A DNA stretch of 51,747 nt from Gemmatimonadaceae bacterium. Its GTDB lineage: Bacteria; Gemmatimonadota; Gemmatimonadetes; Gemmatimonadales; Gemmatimonadaceae. Where the stretch lies: positions 1-51,747 of the forward strand of contig JADYYN010000030.1 of the NCBI GenBank assembly GCA_020853635.1. Reading direction: 5' to 3'. Made by a program: the position numbers and the translations under genes. The notes under the pieces were generated by a model. The model worked only from the letters and a program-made list of their open reading frames with translations. It was not told the DNA's origin and did no database searches. Shown piece after piece: positions 34,971 through 43,264 of this stretch (position 1 is its first letter; each line of letters opens with the position of its first letter).

Positions 34971-35941
34971 CACGCAGCCTCGGTCTTGGCGCGCGCCTTC
35001 TGCTTCTCGGCGTACGCCGTGGCGGCGTCACGCACCCAACGCCCGTCGTCGTGCGCCTTGTTGCGCGCGGCGAGCCGTTCCTTGTTACACGGCCCGTTGC
35101 CCTTGATCACTTCAAAGAACTCGGCCCAGTCGATCTCGCCGAAATCCCAGTTCTTCGTCGCTGTGTTGAACGTGAGATCGGGATCCGGCAGCGTGAGGCC
35201 GATCGCCTGCGCCTGCGGCACCGTGAGGTTCACGAAGCGCTGACGGAGTTCGTCGTTCGTCTTCCGCTTCACGCGCCAGCGCAGCAGTTCCGCAGAGTTC
35301 GGCGAGTCCTTGTCGCTGGGGCCGAACATCATGAGCGACGGCCACCAGAAGCGGTTCACCGCGTCCTGCAACATCTCCCGCTGCGCCGGCGTGCCGTTGG
35401 CCAGCGTGGCGCAGATCTCGTAGCCTTGGCGCTTGTGGAAGTTCTCTTCCTTGCAGATGCGGACCATCGCGCGAGCGTACGGGCCGTACGAGGTCTTGGC
35501 GAGCACCGTCTGGTTCACGATCGCCGCCCCATCCACCAGCCAGCCGATCACGCCCATGTCCGCCCACGACAGCGTGGGATAGTTGAAGATGCTCGAGTAC
35601 TTCGCGGTGCCATCGAGCAGCTGATTGAACAGGTCATAGCGATCGACCCCGAGCGTCTCGGTGCCGCAGTAGATGTAGAGCCCGTGCCCCGCCTCGTCCT
35701 GCACCTTGGCGATGAGCGACATCTTGCGACGCAGGCTCGGCGCGCGGGTGATCCAGTTGCCTTCCGGCAGCATGCCGACGATCTCGGAGTGCGCGTGCTG
35801 CGACATCATCCGGGTCAGCTGCTTGCGATAGCGCTCGGGCATCCAATCCTTGGGCTCGATGCTGTCGCCGGCGGCGATCTTGGCTTCGAAGGCGGCGTTG
35901 AGGGCCGACTCGTCCACGGGGGCGTTGGGGGTCTGTTCCAT
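34970..35941 (-). CDS. paaA: PaaA: catalytic di-iron subunit of phenylacetyl-CoA 1,2-epoxidase
   Basis: The 323-residue protein carries the ferritin-like di-iron signatures: [10 protein letters not shown] and EENFHKRQG (two E-x-x-H motifs), with [24 protein letters not shown] near the N-terminus. It is the oxygenase component that epoxidises the aromatic ring of phenylacetyl-CoA, using electrons from PaaE, whose gene is not in the window. ATG 35941 is preceded by TAACTT with a 7-nt spacer and no Shine-Dalgarno sequence. Only 18 nt separate this start from the divergent paaF-like start, so the promoter must be within these bases or inside the neighbour. It heads the paaA-B-C-D unit. Confidence 0.95.
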   Translation of the reverse strand: MEQTPNAPVDESALNAAFEAKIAAGDSIEPKDWMPERYRKQLTRMMSQHAHSEIVGMLPEGNWITRAPSLRRKMSLIAKVQDEAGHGLYIYCGTETLGVDRYDLFNQLLDGTAKYSSIFNYPTLSWADMGVIGWLVDGAAIVNQTVLAKTSYGPYARAMVRICKEENFHKRQGYEICATLANGTPAQREMLQDAVNRFWWPSLMMFGPSDKDSPNSAELLRWRVKRKTNDELRQRFVNLTVPQAQAIGLTLPDPDLTFNTATKNWDFGEIDWAEFFEVIKGNGPCNKERLAARNKAHDDGRWVRDAATAYAEKQKARAKTEAA

Positions 35942-35959
35942 AGGATGTAAGTTAGTGCC
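35942..35959. promoter_or_regulatory. 18-bp divergent start region with shared TAAGTTA -10 box
   Basis: The whole space between the paaA and paaF start codons is 18 bp. On the plus strand TAAGTT (35948-35953) ends 6 nt before the paaF-like ATG. On the minus strand TAACTT (35954-35949) ends 7 nt before the paaA ATG. Both fit TANNNT -10 boxes whose transcripts would begin at the start codon. TTGGGG (35925-35930) lies 17 nt upstream of the plus-strand box. No ribosome binding site fits for either gene. Confidence 0.45.
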
Positions 35960-36745
35960 ATGACTGCCAACGCTTCCAGCTCTGCCGGGGTGCCTGAGGG
36001 CACGGTCCGGACCGCCGTCAAGGACGGCATCGGGACCGTCGAGTTCGCCCACCCGAAGGGGAACTCCCTACCTGCCAAGCTCCTGAACGAGCTGGCCGCC
36101 GCCATCACCCAGCTCGGGGAGGACCCCGCGGCCCGGGTCATCGTGCTCCGCAGCGCCGGGAACAGCACCTTCTGCGCGGGCGCCTCGTTCGACGAGTTCA
36201 CCGCCCTCGCCGACGCGGCGGCCGGCAAGGAGTTCTTCAGCGGGTTCTCCCGCGTGATCCTCGCCATCACGCGCGCGCCGAAGTTCGTGCTCACCCGGGT
36301 CCAGGGCCGTGCGGCGGGCGGCGCGATCGGCGTGATCGCGGCCAGCGACTACTCCATCGCGGTGCGCAGCGCGCAGGTGAAGCTCAGCGAGTTGCAGGTT
36401 GGCATCGGCCCGTTCGTGGTCGGCGTGGTGATCGAACGCAAACTCGGACTCGCGCCGTTCATGAACCTCGGCGTGCACGCGGACTGGCATGATGCCGAAT
36501 GGTGCGAACGCCACGGCCTGTACTCCACGCTCGTCGATGACGCGGCGCAGCTCGACGCCGCCATCGATGCACACGCCACGCGCCTCGCGGCCGCGAACCC
36601 CGAAGCGATGCGCGAGATGAAGAAGATCTTCTGGCGCGGCACCGAGGACTGGGCCGAGCGCATGGGCGAGCGCGCCGCGATGAGCGGTCGTATGGTGCTG
36701 TCGGACTTCACACGTGACGCGCTGGCGAAGTTCCGCGCGCGCTGA
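35960..36745 (+). CDS. enoyl-CoA hydratase/isomerase family protein, PaaF-like
   Basis: The 261-residue crotonase-fold protein has the first oxyanion-hole segment [16 protein letters not shown] and the second [21 protein letters not shown], followed by [17 protein letters not shown]. The conserved Glu of hydratases is not clearly placed, so hydratase versus isomerase activity is open. In context it should hydrate 2,3-dehydroadipyl-CoA (PaaF step), the one beta-oxidation step without another candidate here. It is divergent from paaA across 18 bp and convergent with the dehydrogenase gene, 21 nt apart. The family is certain; the paaF assignment is inferred. Confidence 0.85.
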   Translation: MTANASSSAGVPEGTVRTAVKDGIGTVEFAHPKGNSLPAKLLNELAAAITQLGEDPAARVIVLRSAGNSTFCAGASFDEFTALADAAAGKEFFSGFSRVILAITRAPKFVLTRVQGRAAGGAIGVIAASDYSIAVRSAQVKLSELQVGIGPFVVGVVIERKLGLAPFMNLGVHADWHDAEWCERHGLYSTLVDDAAQLDAAIDAHATRLAAANPEAMREMKKIFWRGTEDWAERMGERAAMSGRMVLSDFTRDALAKFRAR

Positions 36746-36748
36746 GCC

Positions 36749-36779
36749 CTACGCGCGTAGCCGCGACTACGCGCCGTAG
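36749..36779. terminator. imperfect hairpin between convergent genes
   Basis: CTACGCGCGTAG (36749-36760) pairs with CTACGCGCCGTAG (36767-36779) apart from one bulged C. It spans the 21-nt gap and reaches into the last codons of the dehydrogenase gene. The first arm is itself a palindrome. No T run follows, so the call is tentative. Confidence 0.4.
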
Positions 36780-37942
36780 ATCGCCGTGATCACCTGCTCG
36801 AACGACTCCGCGTAGCCGCCCTCGCGCACACGCGTCGTCGCACGGAACCCGGCCTCGTCGAGCTTCTTCGCGGCCTCGATCAGCGTCTGCACGTCGAACG
36901 GCACGCCGGCATCCTTCGCGAGGTACTCCTCCACCGCGGTGAGATAGCCCATCATGCCGCCGAGTTCGGTGGGTGCATACACTTTGTGCGCGCGCTCGAG
37001 CACCGTGACGGCGGACGCATCCGGCATCACGAGATTCTCACTGCCGCAGATCACCGCAAGCCGCGCGTTGGCCGCGCAGGCCTCGACCGTCGCGCGATCG
37101 AGCGTACCGCCCGCCGCGTTCACCACGAGCGCATCGATCGGTTCCTTGAGTAGCGCGAGCTTCTGCTCCGGCGTCCACGTACGGATCCCCATCGCCTCGA
37201 GCTCCGCGCGGCGTTCAGCGCGTGACTCACACGCGAGGATCGTCGTGCCGCGCGAGCGCAAGCGACCGATGATGTGCATGCCGATGTTGCCGCAGCCGAT
37301 GAGTGCGACCGTCGCGCGCTCGAGCGGCACACCACTCGCCCGCAGCATGCCATCGAGGATGCGGTAGTTCCCTTCGCCCGTGGGCACCGAAGTATCCGCA
37401 ACGACGCTGCCCTTGTACCGCGCATTCAGGTACCCGAGCGACGTCGTCTTTCCGTCGTGCATCAGACCATGCCCGAGATCCTGCCCGGTGGTGAGTCGGA
37501 TGCCCGCCGACCGCTCGATCTCGAGGAACGACGCGATCGCAAAGTCGAGCAACGCGGCATCGTGCGGCTGGCCCACGCGCGCATCGGCACTGGGTGCGAG
37601 CACACACTTGCCGCCCACCACGCGCGAGAGGTCACGTGCGGCGAGCGGTCCGCCCACGCCGATCACGCGCGACCAGTGGACCTTCTCCTCCATGCCCATC
37701 GCCAGCGCGATCGCCTCACGATCGGTGGTGAACCCCGGCGCCGAGGTGCGTTCCACCGGTGCGATACGAAAACCGCCGAGCGAGAGCTTCTGAGAGCCCG
37801 GCTCGGCGTGAGTGGCGACGGAGAGCGTCCAGCCGTGGCTGGGCTCGGTAAATCGATAGACCCAGACCTTCGCGTTGCGCGTGGCAGCGAGTTCTGGCAC
37901 GAGTCGGAGCGACTCGTCGGGGGGGAGGATGGTGGCGGTCAC
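36767..37942 (-). CDS. divergent Glu/Leu/Phe/Val dehydrogenase-like NAD(P) enzyme
   Basis: The 391-residue protein has a Rossmann motif VALIGCGNIGMHIIGRLRSRG (about 218-238), and REAIALAMGMEEKV and GQDLGHGLMHDGKTTSLG segments placed like those of leucine/phenylalanine dehydrogenases, with ALVVNAAGGTLDRATVEACA as in their C-terminal domain. The usual glycine-rich GGGK with catalytic lysine is not clear (GVGGPLAARDLSRVVGGK is nearest), so substrate and even activity are uncertain. GTG 37942 is preceded by TAACTT 6 nt upstream, with no Shine-Dalgarno sequence. It abuts the paa island and might deaminate an aromatic amino acid, which would feed the pathway; this is inference. Confidence 0.5.
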   Translation of the reverse strand: MTATILPPDESLRLVPELAATRNAKVWVYRFTEPSHGWTLSVATHAEPGSQKLSLGGFRIAPVERTSAPGFTTDREAIALAMGMEEKVHWSRVIGVGGPLAARDLSRVVGGKCVLAPSADARVGQPHDAALLDFAIASFLEIERSAGIRLTTGQDLGHGLMHDGKTTSLGYLNARYKGSVVADTSVPTGEGNYRILDGMLRASGVPLERATVALIGCGNIGMHIIGRLRSRGTTILACESRAERRAELEAMGIRTWTPEQKLALLKEPIDALVVNAAGGTLDRATVEACAANARLAVICGSENLVMPDASAVTVLERAHKVYAPTELGGMMGYLTAVEEYLAKDAGVPFDVQTLIEAAKKLDEAGFRATTRVREGGYAESFEQVITAIYGA

Positions 37943-37948
37943 GGGGGT

Positions 37949-37954
37949 AAGTTA
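37949..37954 (-). promoter_or_regulatory. TAACTT -10 box 6 nt before the dehydrogenase GTG
   Basis: On the minus strand CTAACTTAC precedes GTG 37942; the same CTAACTTAC occurs before the paaA ATG. The spacing puts the transcript start at or beside the start codon, as expected of a leaderless gene. Confidence 0.4.
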
Positions 37955-38068
37955 GCGGGGTCCCTTCATTTATATCGGGGTGGGCCTGGGCGCCGAGCAT
38001 ACATCTCCTTTACACAATCTCTCGTCAGTCCTATTGATGTTCTGTTGTACTAATACTATCGTCAACCC

Positions 38069-38374
38069 ATGAAATCTGCCGACCGAGGCCGTCCGGAGGC
38101 CAGTCCGCTCTTCAATCGGCTCGCGGTGCTGCGGGCCGAACGCGGGATGTCGCGCCAGGCCTTGGCCGAGGCGCTCGGCGTGAACTATCAGACCGTCGGA
38201 TACCTCGAGCGCGGCGAGTACAATCCGTCGCTCGAGTTGGCGTTCAAGATCAGCGATGTGTTCGGCGTGCCGATCGAGGCGGTGTTCTCACGGACGCCGT
38301 TCCCGCCGCTGTCCACGTTGGTGTACGGACGCACTGGTGCGGTGCCGACCCTTTCCCCGGAGACGACCGCATGA
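38069..38374 (+). CDS. XRE-family helix-turn-helix regulator
   Basis: This 101-residue protein has an HTH of the Cro/C1 type: LFNRLAVLRAERGMSRQALA, then VNYQTVGYLERGEYNPSLELAFKISDVFGVPIEAVFS (about residues 15-75). A short C-terminal tail has no recognisable effector domain. Its ATGA overlap with the protease gene (38371-38374) implies joint expression, perhaps self-regulated. The upstream 126-nt gap is A/T-rich relative to its surroundings and contains TTTACA (38009-38014) and TATTGA (38032-38037) with 17 nt between, a weak promoter candidate. The targets are unknown. Confidence 0.85.
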   Translation: MKSADRGRPEASPLFNRLAVLRAERGMSRQALAEALGVNYQTVGYLERGEYNPSLELAFKISDVFGVPIEAVFSRTPFPPLSTLVYGRTGAVPTLSPETTA

Positions 38375-39702
38375 TGCGGAAGCTGGTGTTGGTGCTGGCC
38401 CTTTCGTTCGCTCACCCCGCGCAAGCGCAGGTGCTCGCGCCCCGCGCCGATTTCGACTCGGCGTGGTCGGCGATCTCGCGCACGTACTGGGACACCGCGT
38501 TCGTCTCGGGCCGCTGGCGTACGGTGCGCGACTCGCTGCGCGGTACACTCGGTGATGACGCCGATGCCGACGCGGTGCGTCGCGCGATCCGCGCGTTGAT
38601 CGCGGTGCCGGAGATGTCGCACTTCGTGCTGCTGCCCAAGTCGGCGCTGGACACCCCGTCCTCGTCCGATCCGATGGGCACGAGCGGGAGTCGTGAAGGT
38701 GCGCGACCCGGCTCGACCGGACTCGACGTGCGACCCGTCGGCACGGACGTGGTGGTGTGGCGTGTAGAGGCGGGCTCGCCAGCCGCGAAGGCCGGCATCC
38801 GCACCGGCGACATCGTCACGCGTCTCGACACGACGACCGTCCCGCGCTTGCGCCAGATGCTGCGTGAATCGATGCCCAAGGATACCGTCGCCGCGGACCG
38901 TTTGGTGACCACGCTCATCAAGGGGCGACTCGGCGGCGGTGTGGGTGACACGCTCCGTATCACGCTCCGTGATGCGCGCGGTCGCGAAACCGCACATCGC
39001 CTCGTGCGCACGCCCATGACGGGAACCGTCACGAAGTTCGGCAATCTACCGTCGATGGTGATCCAGTCGTCCGCAACGCGAGAGACCATCAAGACGCCGC
39101 GCGGATCGCGCACGGTCGCGACGATCAGCTGGAGCGGATGGTTCCCGGTGTTGTCGCCGCGACTCGACACGATGTTCTTCGCCAGCCGCGATGCCGATGC
39201 GCTCATCATCGACCTGCGCGGGAATCCCGGCGGTGTGATCGGCATGCTCGCGGGTGTGGCGGGGCACATGCTCGACACGTCCGTCTCGCTCGGTGAACTC
39301 AAGACGCGCAGCGGCGTGATGCGGTTCGCTGCGAACCCGCGCAGCGTCGATCGCTCGGGCGGTGTGCATCCGCCGTTCAAGGGCCCTGTGGCGATCCTCG
39401 TCGATGAATATTCGGCGAGCACCTCGGAGTTCTTCGCGGCCGGCATGCAGGCGCTCGGCCGCGCCCGCGTGTTCGGCACGCGCAGCGCGGGCATGGCCTT
39501 GCCGGCCGCGGCCGGTGCGCTGCCCAGCGGTGACATCCTGATGCATGTGATCGCCGACCACGCCGACGCGAAGGGGCGTCGAGTGGAAGGCATCGGCGTG
39601 ATCCCTGAGGAACCCACGCCGTTGACACTCGTTGACCTGAGGAGCGGACGGGACGCCGCCCTCGAAGCCGCCCGTGCCTGGATCGCGCGGGGGGCGCCGT
39701 GA
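38371..39702 (+). CDS. S41 family (C-terminal processing) peptidase with PDZ domain
   Basis: The 443-residue protein begins with a signal peptide (KLVLVLALSFAHPAQAQ). A PDZ domain follows (about 110-195, VVWRVEAGSPAAKAGIRTGDIVTRLD). The protease region has LIIDLRGNPGG and the nucleophile in VDEYSASTSEFFAAGM (Ser near 350), then RVFGTRSAGMALPAA. Such serine proteases cut proteins at their C-termini in the periplasm. The catalytic lysine is not certain from reading alone. Its start overlaps the XRE gene by 4 nt. Whether the protease and regulator signal to each other is open. Confidence 0.88.
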   Translation: MMRKLVLVLALSFAHPAQAQVLAPRADFDSAWSAISRTYWDTAFVSGRWRTVRDSLRGTLGDDADADAVRRAIRALIAVPEMSHFVLLPKSALDTPSSSDPMGTSGSREGARPGSTGLDVRPVGTDVVVWRVEAGSPAAKAGIRTGDIVTRLDTTTVPRLRQMLRESMPKDTVAADRLVTTLIKGRLGGGVGDTLRITLRDARGRETAHRLVRTPMTGTVTKFGNLPSMVIQSSATRETIKTPRGSRTVATISWSGWFPVLSPRLDTMFFASRDADALIIDLRGNPGGVIGMLAGVAGHMLDTSVSLGELKTRSGVMRFAANPRSVDRSGGVHPPFKGPVAILVDEYSASTSEFFAAGMQALGRARVFGTRSAGMALPAAAGALPSGDILMHVIADHADAKGRRVEGIGVIPEEPTPLTLVDLRSGRDAALEAARAWIARGAP

Positions 39703-39788
39703 TCCACGCGGCCGTTGTTCGTCCCATTCAGAAGGGGTACGCGTCCGCGCACCCCGACACCGCACGACCCCACTCGCTCGGAGGCCAT

Positions 39789-40532
39789 GTGCTCTCGCGT
39801 CGTTCTGTCCGTCTGTCCCTGCTTGCCCTCTCCCTCGTCGCGGGGCGCGCTGTTGCGGCGCAGACCCCCGAGGAACTGCTCGCGAAGTACGCCAAGGCCG
39901 TCGATCCCGAAGGCAAGATCGCGTCCATCCAGGGCATGAAGTCCACCATGACCATGGAGATGGCCGCCATGGGCATGACCGCCACGATCTCGTCGGTGCA
40001 GCGTCGTCCGAACCAGGTCGCGGTGACCATCAGCCTGCCGGGCATCGGTGAGATGCGCTCGGGCTATGACGGCACCATCGCGTGGTCGAGCGATCCGATG
40101 CAGGGCGCGCGCATCATGACCGGCATGGAGGCGGCGACGGTGGCCGACGGTGCCGACATGAATGCGATGCTCCGCCCGGCCTCGCTGTTCAGCGCCTCGG
40201 AGATGGCTGGTGAGGCCGAAGTCGACGGCGAGAAGTGCCTGCGCGTGAAGCACACCTGGAAGTCGGGTCGTACCACCACCGACTGCTACTCCACCAAGTC
40301 CGGCCTGATCATCGAGACGCTGGCCAAGCAGAGCTCGCCGCAGGGCGAACTCGACGCCGTCAGCAAGATCGGCGACTACCGCTCCGTGGGCGGCATCATG
40401 ATGCCGCACAAGATCACCGTGCAGGTGATGGGCATGGAGCAGGTCATGAAGATCGTGTCGGCCGAGGTCGGCGACATCGACCCGGCGCTGGTGGCGGCGC
40501 CGGCGGACGTGAAGGCGCTCAAGAAGCCGTAA
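39789..40532 (+). CDS. exported LolA-like/outer-membrane lipoprotein-sorting-type protein
   Basis: The product is 247 residues from GTG 39789, preceded by GGAGG 4 nt upstream (39780-39784); an ATG 30 codons earlier would overlap the protease gene and lacks a signal at its end. The signal peptide is VRLSLLALSLVAGRAVAAQ. The rest is a beta-rich protein with repeated VKHTWKSG- and TCYSTKSGLI-type strands, resembling LolA/DUF4292-like domains that bind lipids or lipoproteins. I cannot assign a specific function. It follows the S41 peptidase closely, and a terminator follows. Confidence 0.65.
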   Translation: MLSRRSVRLSLLALSLVAGRAVAAQTPEELLAKYAKAVDPEGKIASIQGMKSTMTMEMAAMGMTATISSVQRRPNQVAVTISLPGIGEMRSGYDGTIAWSSDPMQGARIMTGMEAATVADGADMNAMLRPASLFSASEMAGEAEVDGEKCLRVKHTWKSGRTTTDCYSTKSGLIIETLAKQSSPQGELDAVSKIGDYRSVGGIMMPHKITVQVMGMEQVMKIVSAEVGDIDPALVAAPADVKALKKP

Positions 40533-40550
40533 GCGTCCCTTCGGGGAGGG

Positions 40551-40585
40551 CGACGGGGCCGCGCGGAACTCGCGCGGCCCCGTCG
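40551..40585 (+). terminator. 15-bp perfect hairpin after the LolA-like gene
   Basis: CGACGGGGCCGCGCG (40551-40565) pairs with 40571-40585 around a 5-nt loop, 19 nt after the stop codon. The following TCATT is only weakly U-rich. Confidence 0.65.
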
Positions 40586-40664
40586 TCATTCTGGGCGGAT
40601 GGAACAGTGGCTCTTTCGGCGGACCCGCGTGTATCACCGCTGAACCTCTCACGGAACGGAACCG

Positions 40665-41111
40665 ATGCTCCGAGTGCCCCGACGTGCCGCGCTGCTGGCG
40701 ACGCTCGCTGCTGTGACCCTCACCGCTGCGGCCTGTGACGACGATGGTCCGACCGGCCCGCCGACGGAATCCTTGGCATGTAACACGACGGTCGGCAACC
40801 TGGCGTTCGGTGACACGGTCACCGGCGTGCTCGTGCGCGAGTCCTGCCGACTCACCGACGGCACGTACGCCGACCGTTGGCGCATGGATATCGACACCGC
40901 CTCGGTGCTGACCATCGATCATATCAGCGACGACGTCGATCCGTACCTGATCATCCGCGATGCGCAGGGCAACCAGATCGTCGCGGACGACGACGGTGGC
41001 ATCGGCGACGACGCGCGCATCACGTTCGGGTTCGCGGCTGGCACGTACTATGTGCTTGCGAATACATTCGATGCCGATGACTTCGGCGGCTACACACTCA
41101 TCGTCCGCTAA
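40665..41111 (+). CDS. lipoprotein with PPC-like (pre-peptidase C-terminal) domain
   Basis: The 148-residue protein has a lipoprotein signal (LATLAAVTLTAAAC) with cysteine near residue 24, then DDDGPTGPP, an acidic linker. From about 45 the pattern GDTVTGVLVRESCRLTDGTYADRWRMDIDTASVLTI and DPYLIIRDAQGNQIVADDDGG, ending FAAGTYYVLANTFDADDFGGYTLIV, is that of a PPC/jelly-roll domain. Such domains often accompany secreted enzymes as binding modules; here it stands alone. GGAACGGA precedes the ATG. The following hydrolase gene overlaps it. Confidence 0.75.
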   Translation: MLRVPRRAALLATLAAVTLTAAACDDDGPTGPPTESLACNTTVGNLAFGDTVTGVLVRESCRLTDGTYADRWRMDIDTASVLTIDHISDDVDPYLIIRDAQGNQIVADDDGGIGDDARITFGFAAGTYYVLANTFDADDFGGYTLIVR

Positions 41112-42102
41112 GCCCGTCCGGCGCCGTCTGCGCTGGGCGGTGGTCGGACTCCTGCTCACCACCGCGGCGGGCACCGCGTACCTGCTTCGCGATCCGGAGC
41201 CGGTGTTCGATGCCCGTCGCGGTTCGCTTGTCTCCGTGGACACGGCAGCCACCGTGCCCGACAGCACGGCGCGCGAGCAGGTGGTGACGCTGCAGTCGTC
41301 GACCGGACTCACGGTGCGTCTCGCGGTGCGTACGCCGCATGAGCGCGCCGACTCTGGTGCCGCCTCGGCGCTAGCGACGGTGAAGCGTCCGCTCTTCATC
41401 GTGCTCGGCGGCCACCAGCGTGGCATGCGTGCCGGTGCACTCGTGGGCGATCCGCGCGGTACCATCTTCGCCTCACTCGAGTATCCGTACGAGGGTGATC
41501 ACAAGGCGAAGGGCCTGGCCGTGGTCGCGCAAATCCCTGCGATCCGACGAGCGTTCTACGACACGCCGCCTGCGGTGTCCCTGGCGCTCGACTATCTGCT
41601 CGCGCGCCCCGATGTGGATCCCGCACGCGTCGAACTGGTGGGTGCGAGTTTCGGTGCGCCGTTCGCAACCATCGCAGCCGCGCGTGACTCACGCGTAACA
41701 CGGCTGTGGATCGCACACGGCGGCGGGAAGCCGTTCCGGATGATCGAACACGGGTTGAAGCGCGACATCCCGATCGCGCCACTGCGCTGGCCTGTCGCGG
41801 GACTCGCCACACTGCTCGCCTCCGGCCCGCGCTTCGCACCGGAACGGTGGATTGCGCGTGTCGCGCCGCGGCCGGTGGTGATGCTCAGTGCGACCGACGA
41901 CGAACGTATCCCGCGCGAGTCCGTGGATGCACTCTGGGATGCGATGCAGGCGCCCCGCGAGCGCGTGTGGCTGCCGGGCAAACACATGCAGGGTGACCGC
42001 CCCGATGTGCTGCGCACGCTGGTGGACTCCGTGCTCACTCGCGCGGCACGAGTGCCTCTCGACGCCGCACTCGCGCCCGCCAGTCGCGCTTCAACGCCCT
42101 GA
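41071..42102 (+). CDS. exported alpha/beta hydrolase
   Basis: The product is about 343 residues. The start is uncertain: ATG 41071 (or 41077) lies inside the preceding gene and gives a basic n-region before the hydrophobic segment WAVVGLLLTTAAGTAYLL; GTG 41140 lies after the overlap. The hydrolase core has the nucleophile elbow VGASFGAPFA, an acid region SATDDERIPRE, and His in GKHMQGDRPD. The substrate is unknown; the export signal suggests a periplasmic or membrane-bound location. The 3' end overlaps the convergent metZ by 12 nt. Confidence 0.75.
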   Translation: MPMTSAATHSSSAKPVRRRLRWAVVGLLLTTAAGTAYLLRDPEPVFDARRGSLVSVDTAATVPDSTAREQVVTLQSSTGLTVRLAVRTPHERADSGAASALATVKRPLFIVLGGHQRGMRAGALVGDPRGTIFASLEYPYEGDHKAKGLAVVAQIPAIRRAFYDTPPAVSLALDYLLARPDVDPARVELVGASFGAPFATIAAARDSRVTRLWIAHGGGKPFRMIEHGLKRDIPIAPLRWPVAGLATLLASGPRFAPERWIARVAPRPVVMLSATDDERIPRESVDALWDAMQAPRERVWLPGKHMQGDRPDVLRTLVDSVLTRAARVPLDAALAPASRASTP

Positions 42103-43254
42103 GCCGAGCGCCTGAAGCAGATCGTCGAGCAAATCGTCGGGATGCTCCAACCCCACGGAGATGCGAACCAACCCCGGCGTGATGCCCACCTGCGCACGCT
42201 CGCCGTCGGTGAGTTTGCTATGGGTGGTCGAGGTCGGATGCGTGACGATGGTGCGCGTGTCGCCAAGGTTGGGCGAGTGTGAACAGAGCGTGAGCGCATC
42301 GAGGAATCGGCGCGCCGTGTCGTAGCTCCCGACGTCGATGGTGAGCACGCCCCCGCCCCAGCGCATCTGCCGCCGTGCGAGCGCTGACTGCGGATGCGAC
42401 GCGAGGAACGGATAGCGCACACGCTGCACCGCCGGCTCCTCCTCGAGCGCGGTGGCCAGCAACAATGCGTTCGCGCAGTGCTTCTCCACGCGCAGGGCCA
42501 GCGTCTCGAGACTCTTGCTCAGCACCCAAGCATTGAACGGCGCGAGCGCAGGCCCCGAGTGCCGCGCGAGGAACCGCGCCTCGGCCACGAGTGCCGCATC
42601 GCCCACGATGGCTCCGCCGAGCACGCGCCCTTGGCCGTCGATGAACTTGGTGGCGGAGTGCACGACAAGGTTCGCCCCGAACGTGATCGGCTGCGTGATG
42701 ATGGGAGTGGCGAAACAGTTGTCCACTACGAACGCAATCCCGCTTGAGCGCGCTAACGCGCCCAGTGCCTTGAGATCGACGAGATCGAGCCCGGGGTTGG
42801 ATGGTGTCTCGACGAAGATCACCTTGGTGTTGGGCTGGATGGCCGCGGCCCAGCGCGCAGGATCGTCACCATCGACGTACGTGTGCGAGACGCCCCACTT
42901 GGGGAAGAGCCGCGTGAAGAGCTGATGCGTGGACCCGAATACCGCGCGCCCAGCGACGATGTGATCACCCGACTGCACGATGGACGCCAGCGCGGTGTAC
43001 ACCGCCGACATGCCAGACGCGGTCGCGATGCCGTCCTCGGCACCTTCGAGCAGACGCAGCTTCTCGACGAACTCGTCGGTGGTGGGGTTCGAGTACCGCG
43101 AGTAGACCGGCCCCGCGATCTCCTCCGCGAACAGCGCGCGGGCTTGTTCGGCGGAGTCGAACACGAACGATGAAGTGAGATACAGCGGCGTCGCATGCTC
43201 GCGATGCTGCGTGCGCGGCGTCTGCGTGCGGATGGCGAGGGTCTCTGGGCGCAT
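42091..43254 (-). CDS. metZ: MetZ: O-succinylhomoserine/O-acetylhomoserine sulfhydrylase
   Basis: The 387-residue PLP enzyme shows the Cys/Met metabolism pattern: YSRYSNPTTDEFVEKLRLLEGAEDG, SGMSAVYTAL, VVDNCFATPI and PLP-binding Lys in VVHSATKFIDGQGR (about 201), then VRISVGLEHPDDLLDDL. It makes homocysteine from an activated homoserine and sulfide. Whether it prefers succinyl or acetyl substrate cannot be told, and pairing with the MetX-type enzyme leaves both open. It starts at ATG 43254, 10 nt after hom; the longer frame upstream is in hom. It is the last gene of metX-hom-metZ. Confidence 0.88.
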   Translation of the reverse strand: MRPETLAIRTQTPRTQHREHATPLYLTSSFVFDSAEQARALFAEEIAGPVYSRYSNPTTDEFVEKLRLLEGAEDGIATASGMSAVYTALASIVQSGDHIVAGRAVFGSTHQLFTRLFPKWGVSHTYVDGDDPARWAAAIQPNTKVIFVETPSNPGLDLVDLKALGALARSSGIAFVVDNCFATPIITQPITFGANLVVHSATKFIDGQGRVLGGAIVGDAALVAEARFLARHSGPALAPFNAWVLSKSLETLALRVEKHCANALLLATALEEEPAVQRVRYPFLASHPQSALARRQMRWGGGVLTIDVGSYDTARRFLDALTLCSHSPNLGDTRTIVTHPTSTTHSKLTDGERAQVGITPGLVRISVGLEHPDDLLDDLLQALGSGR

Positions 43255-43264
43255 GGCGTGGTTC

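Noticed and set aside
38412-41465. 1,017-codon minus-strand open frame
   Set aside because: It lies opposite the S41 protease, LolA-like and lipoprotein genes, crosses their terminators and has no recognisable motif. It is a GC-rich antisense artefact.
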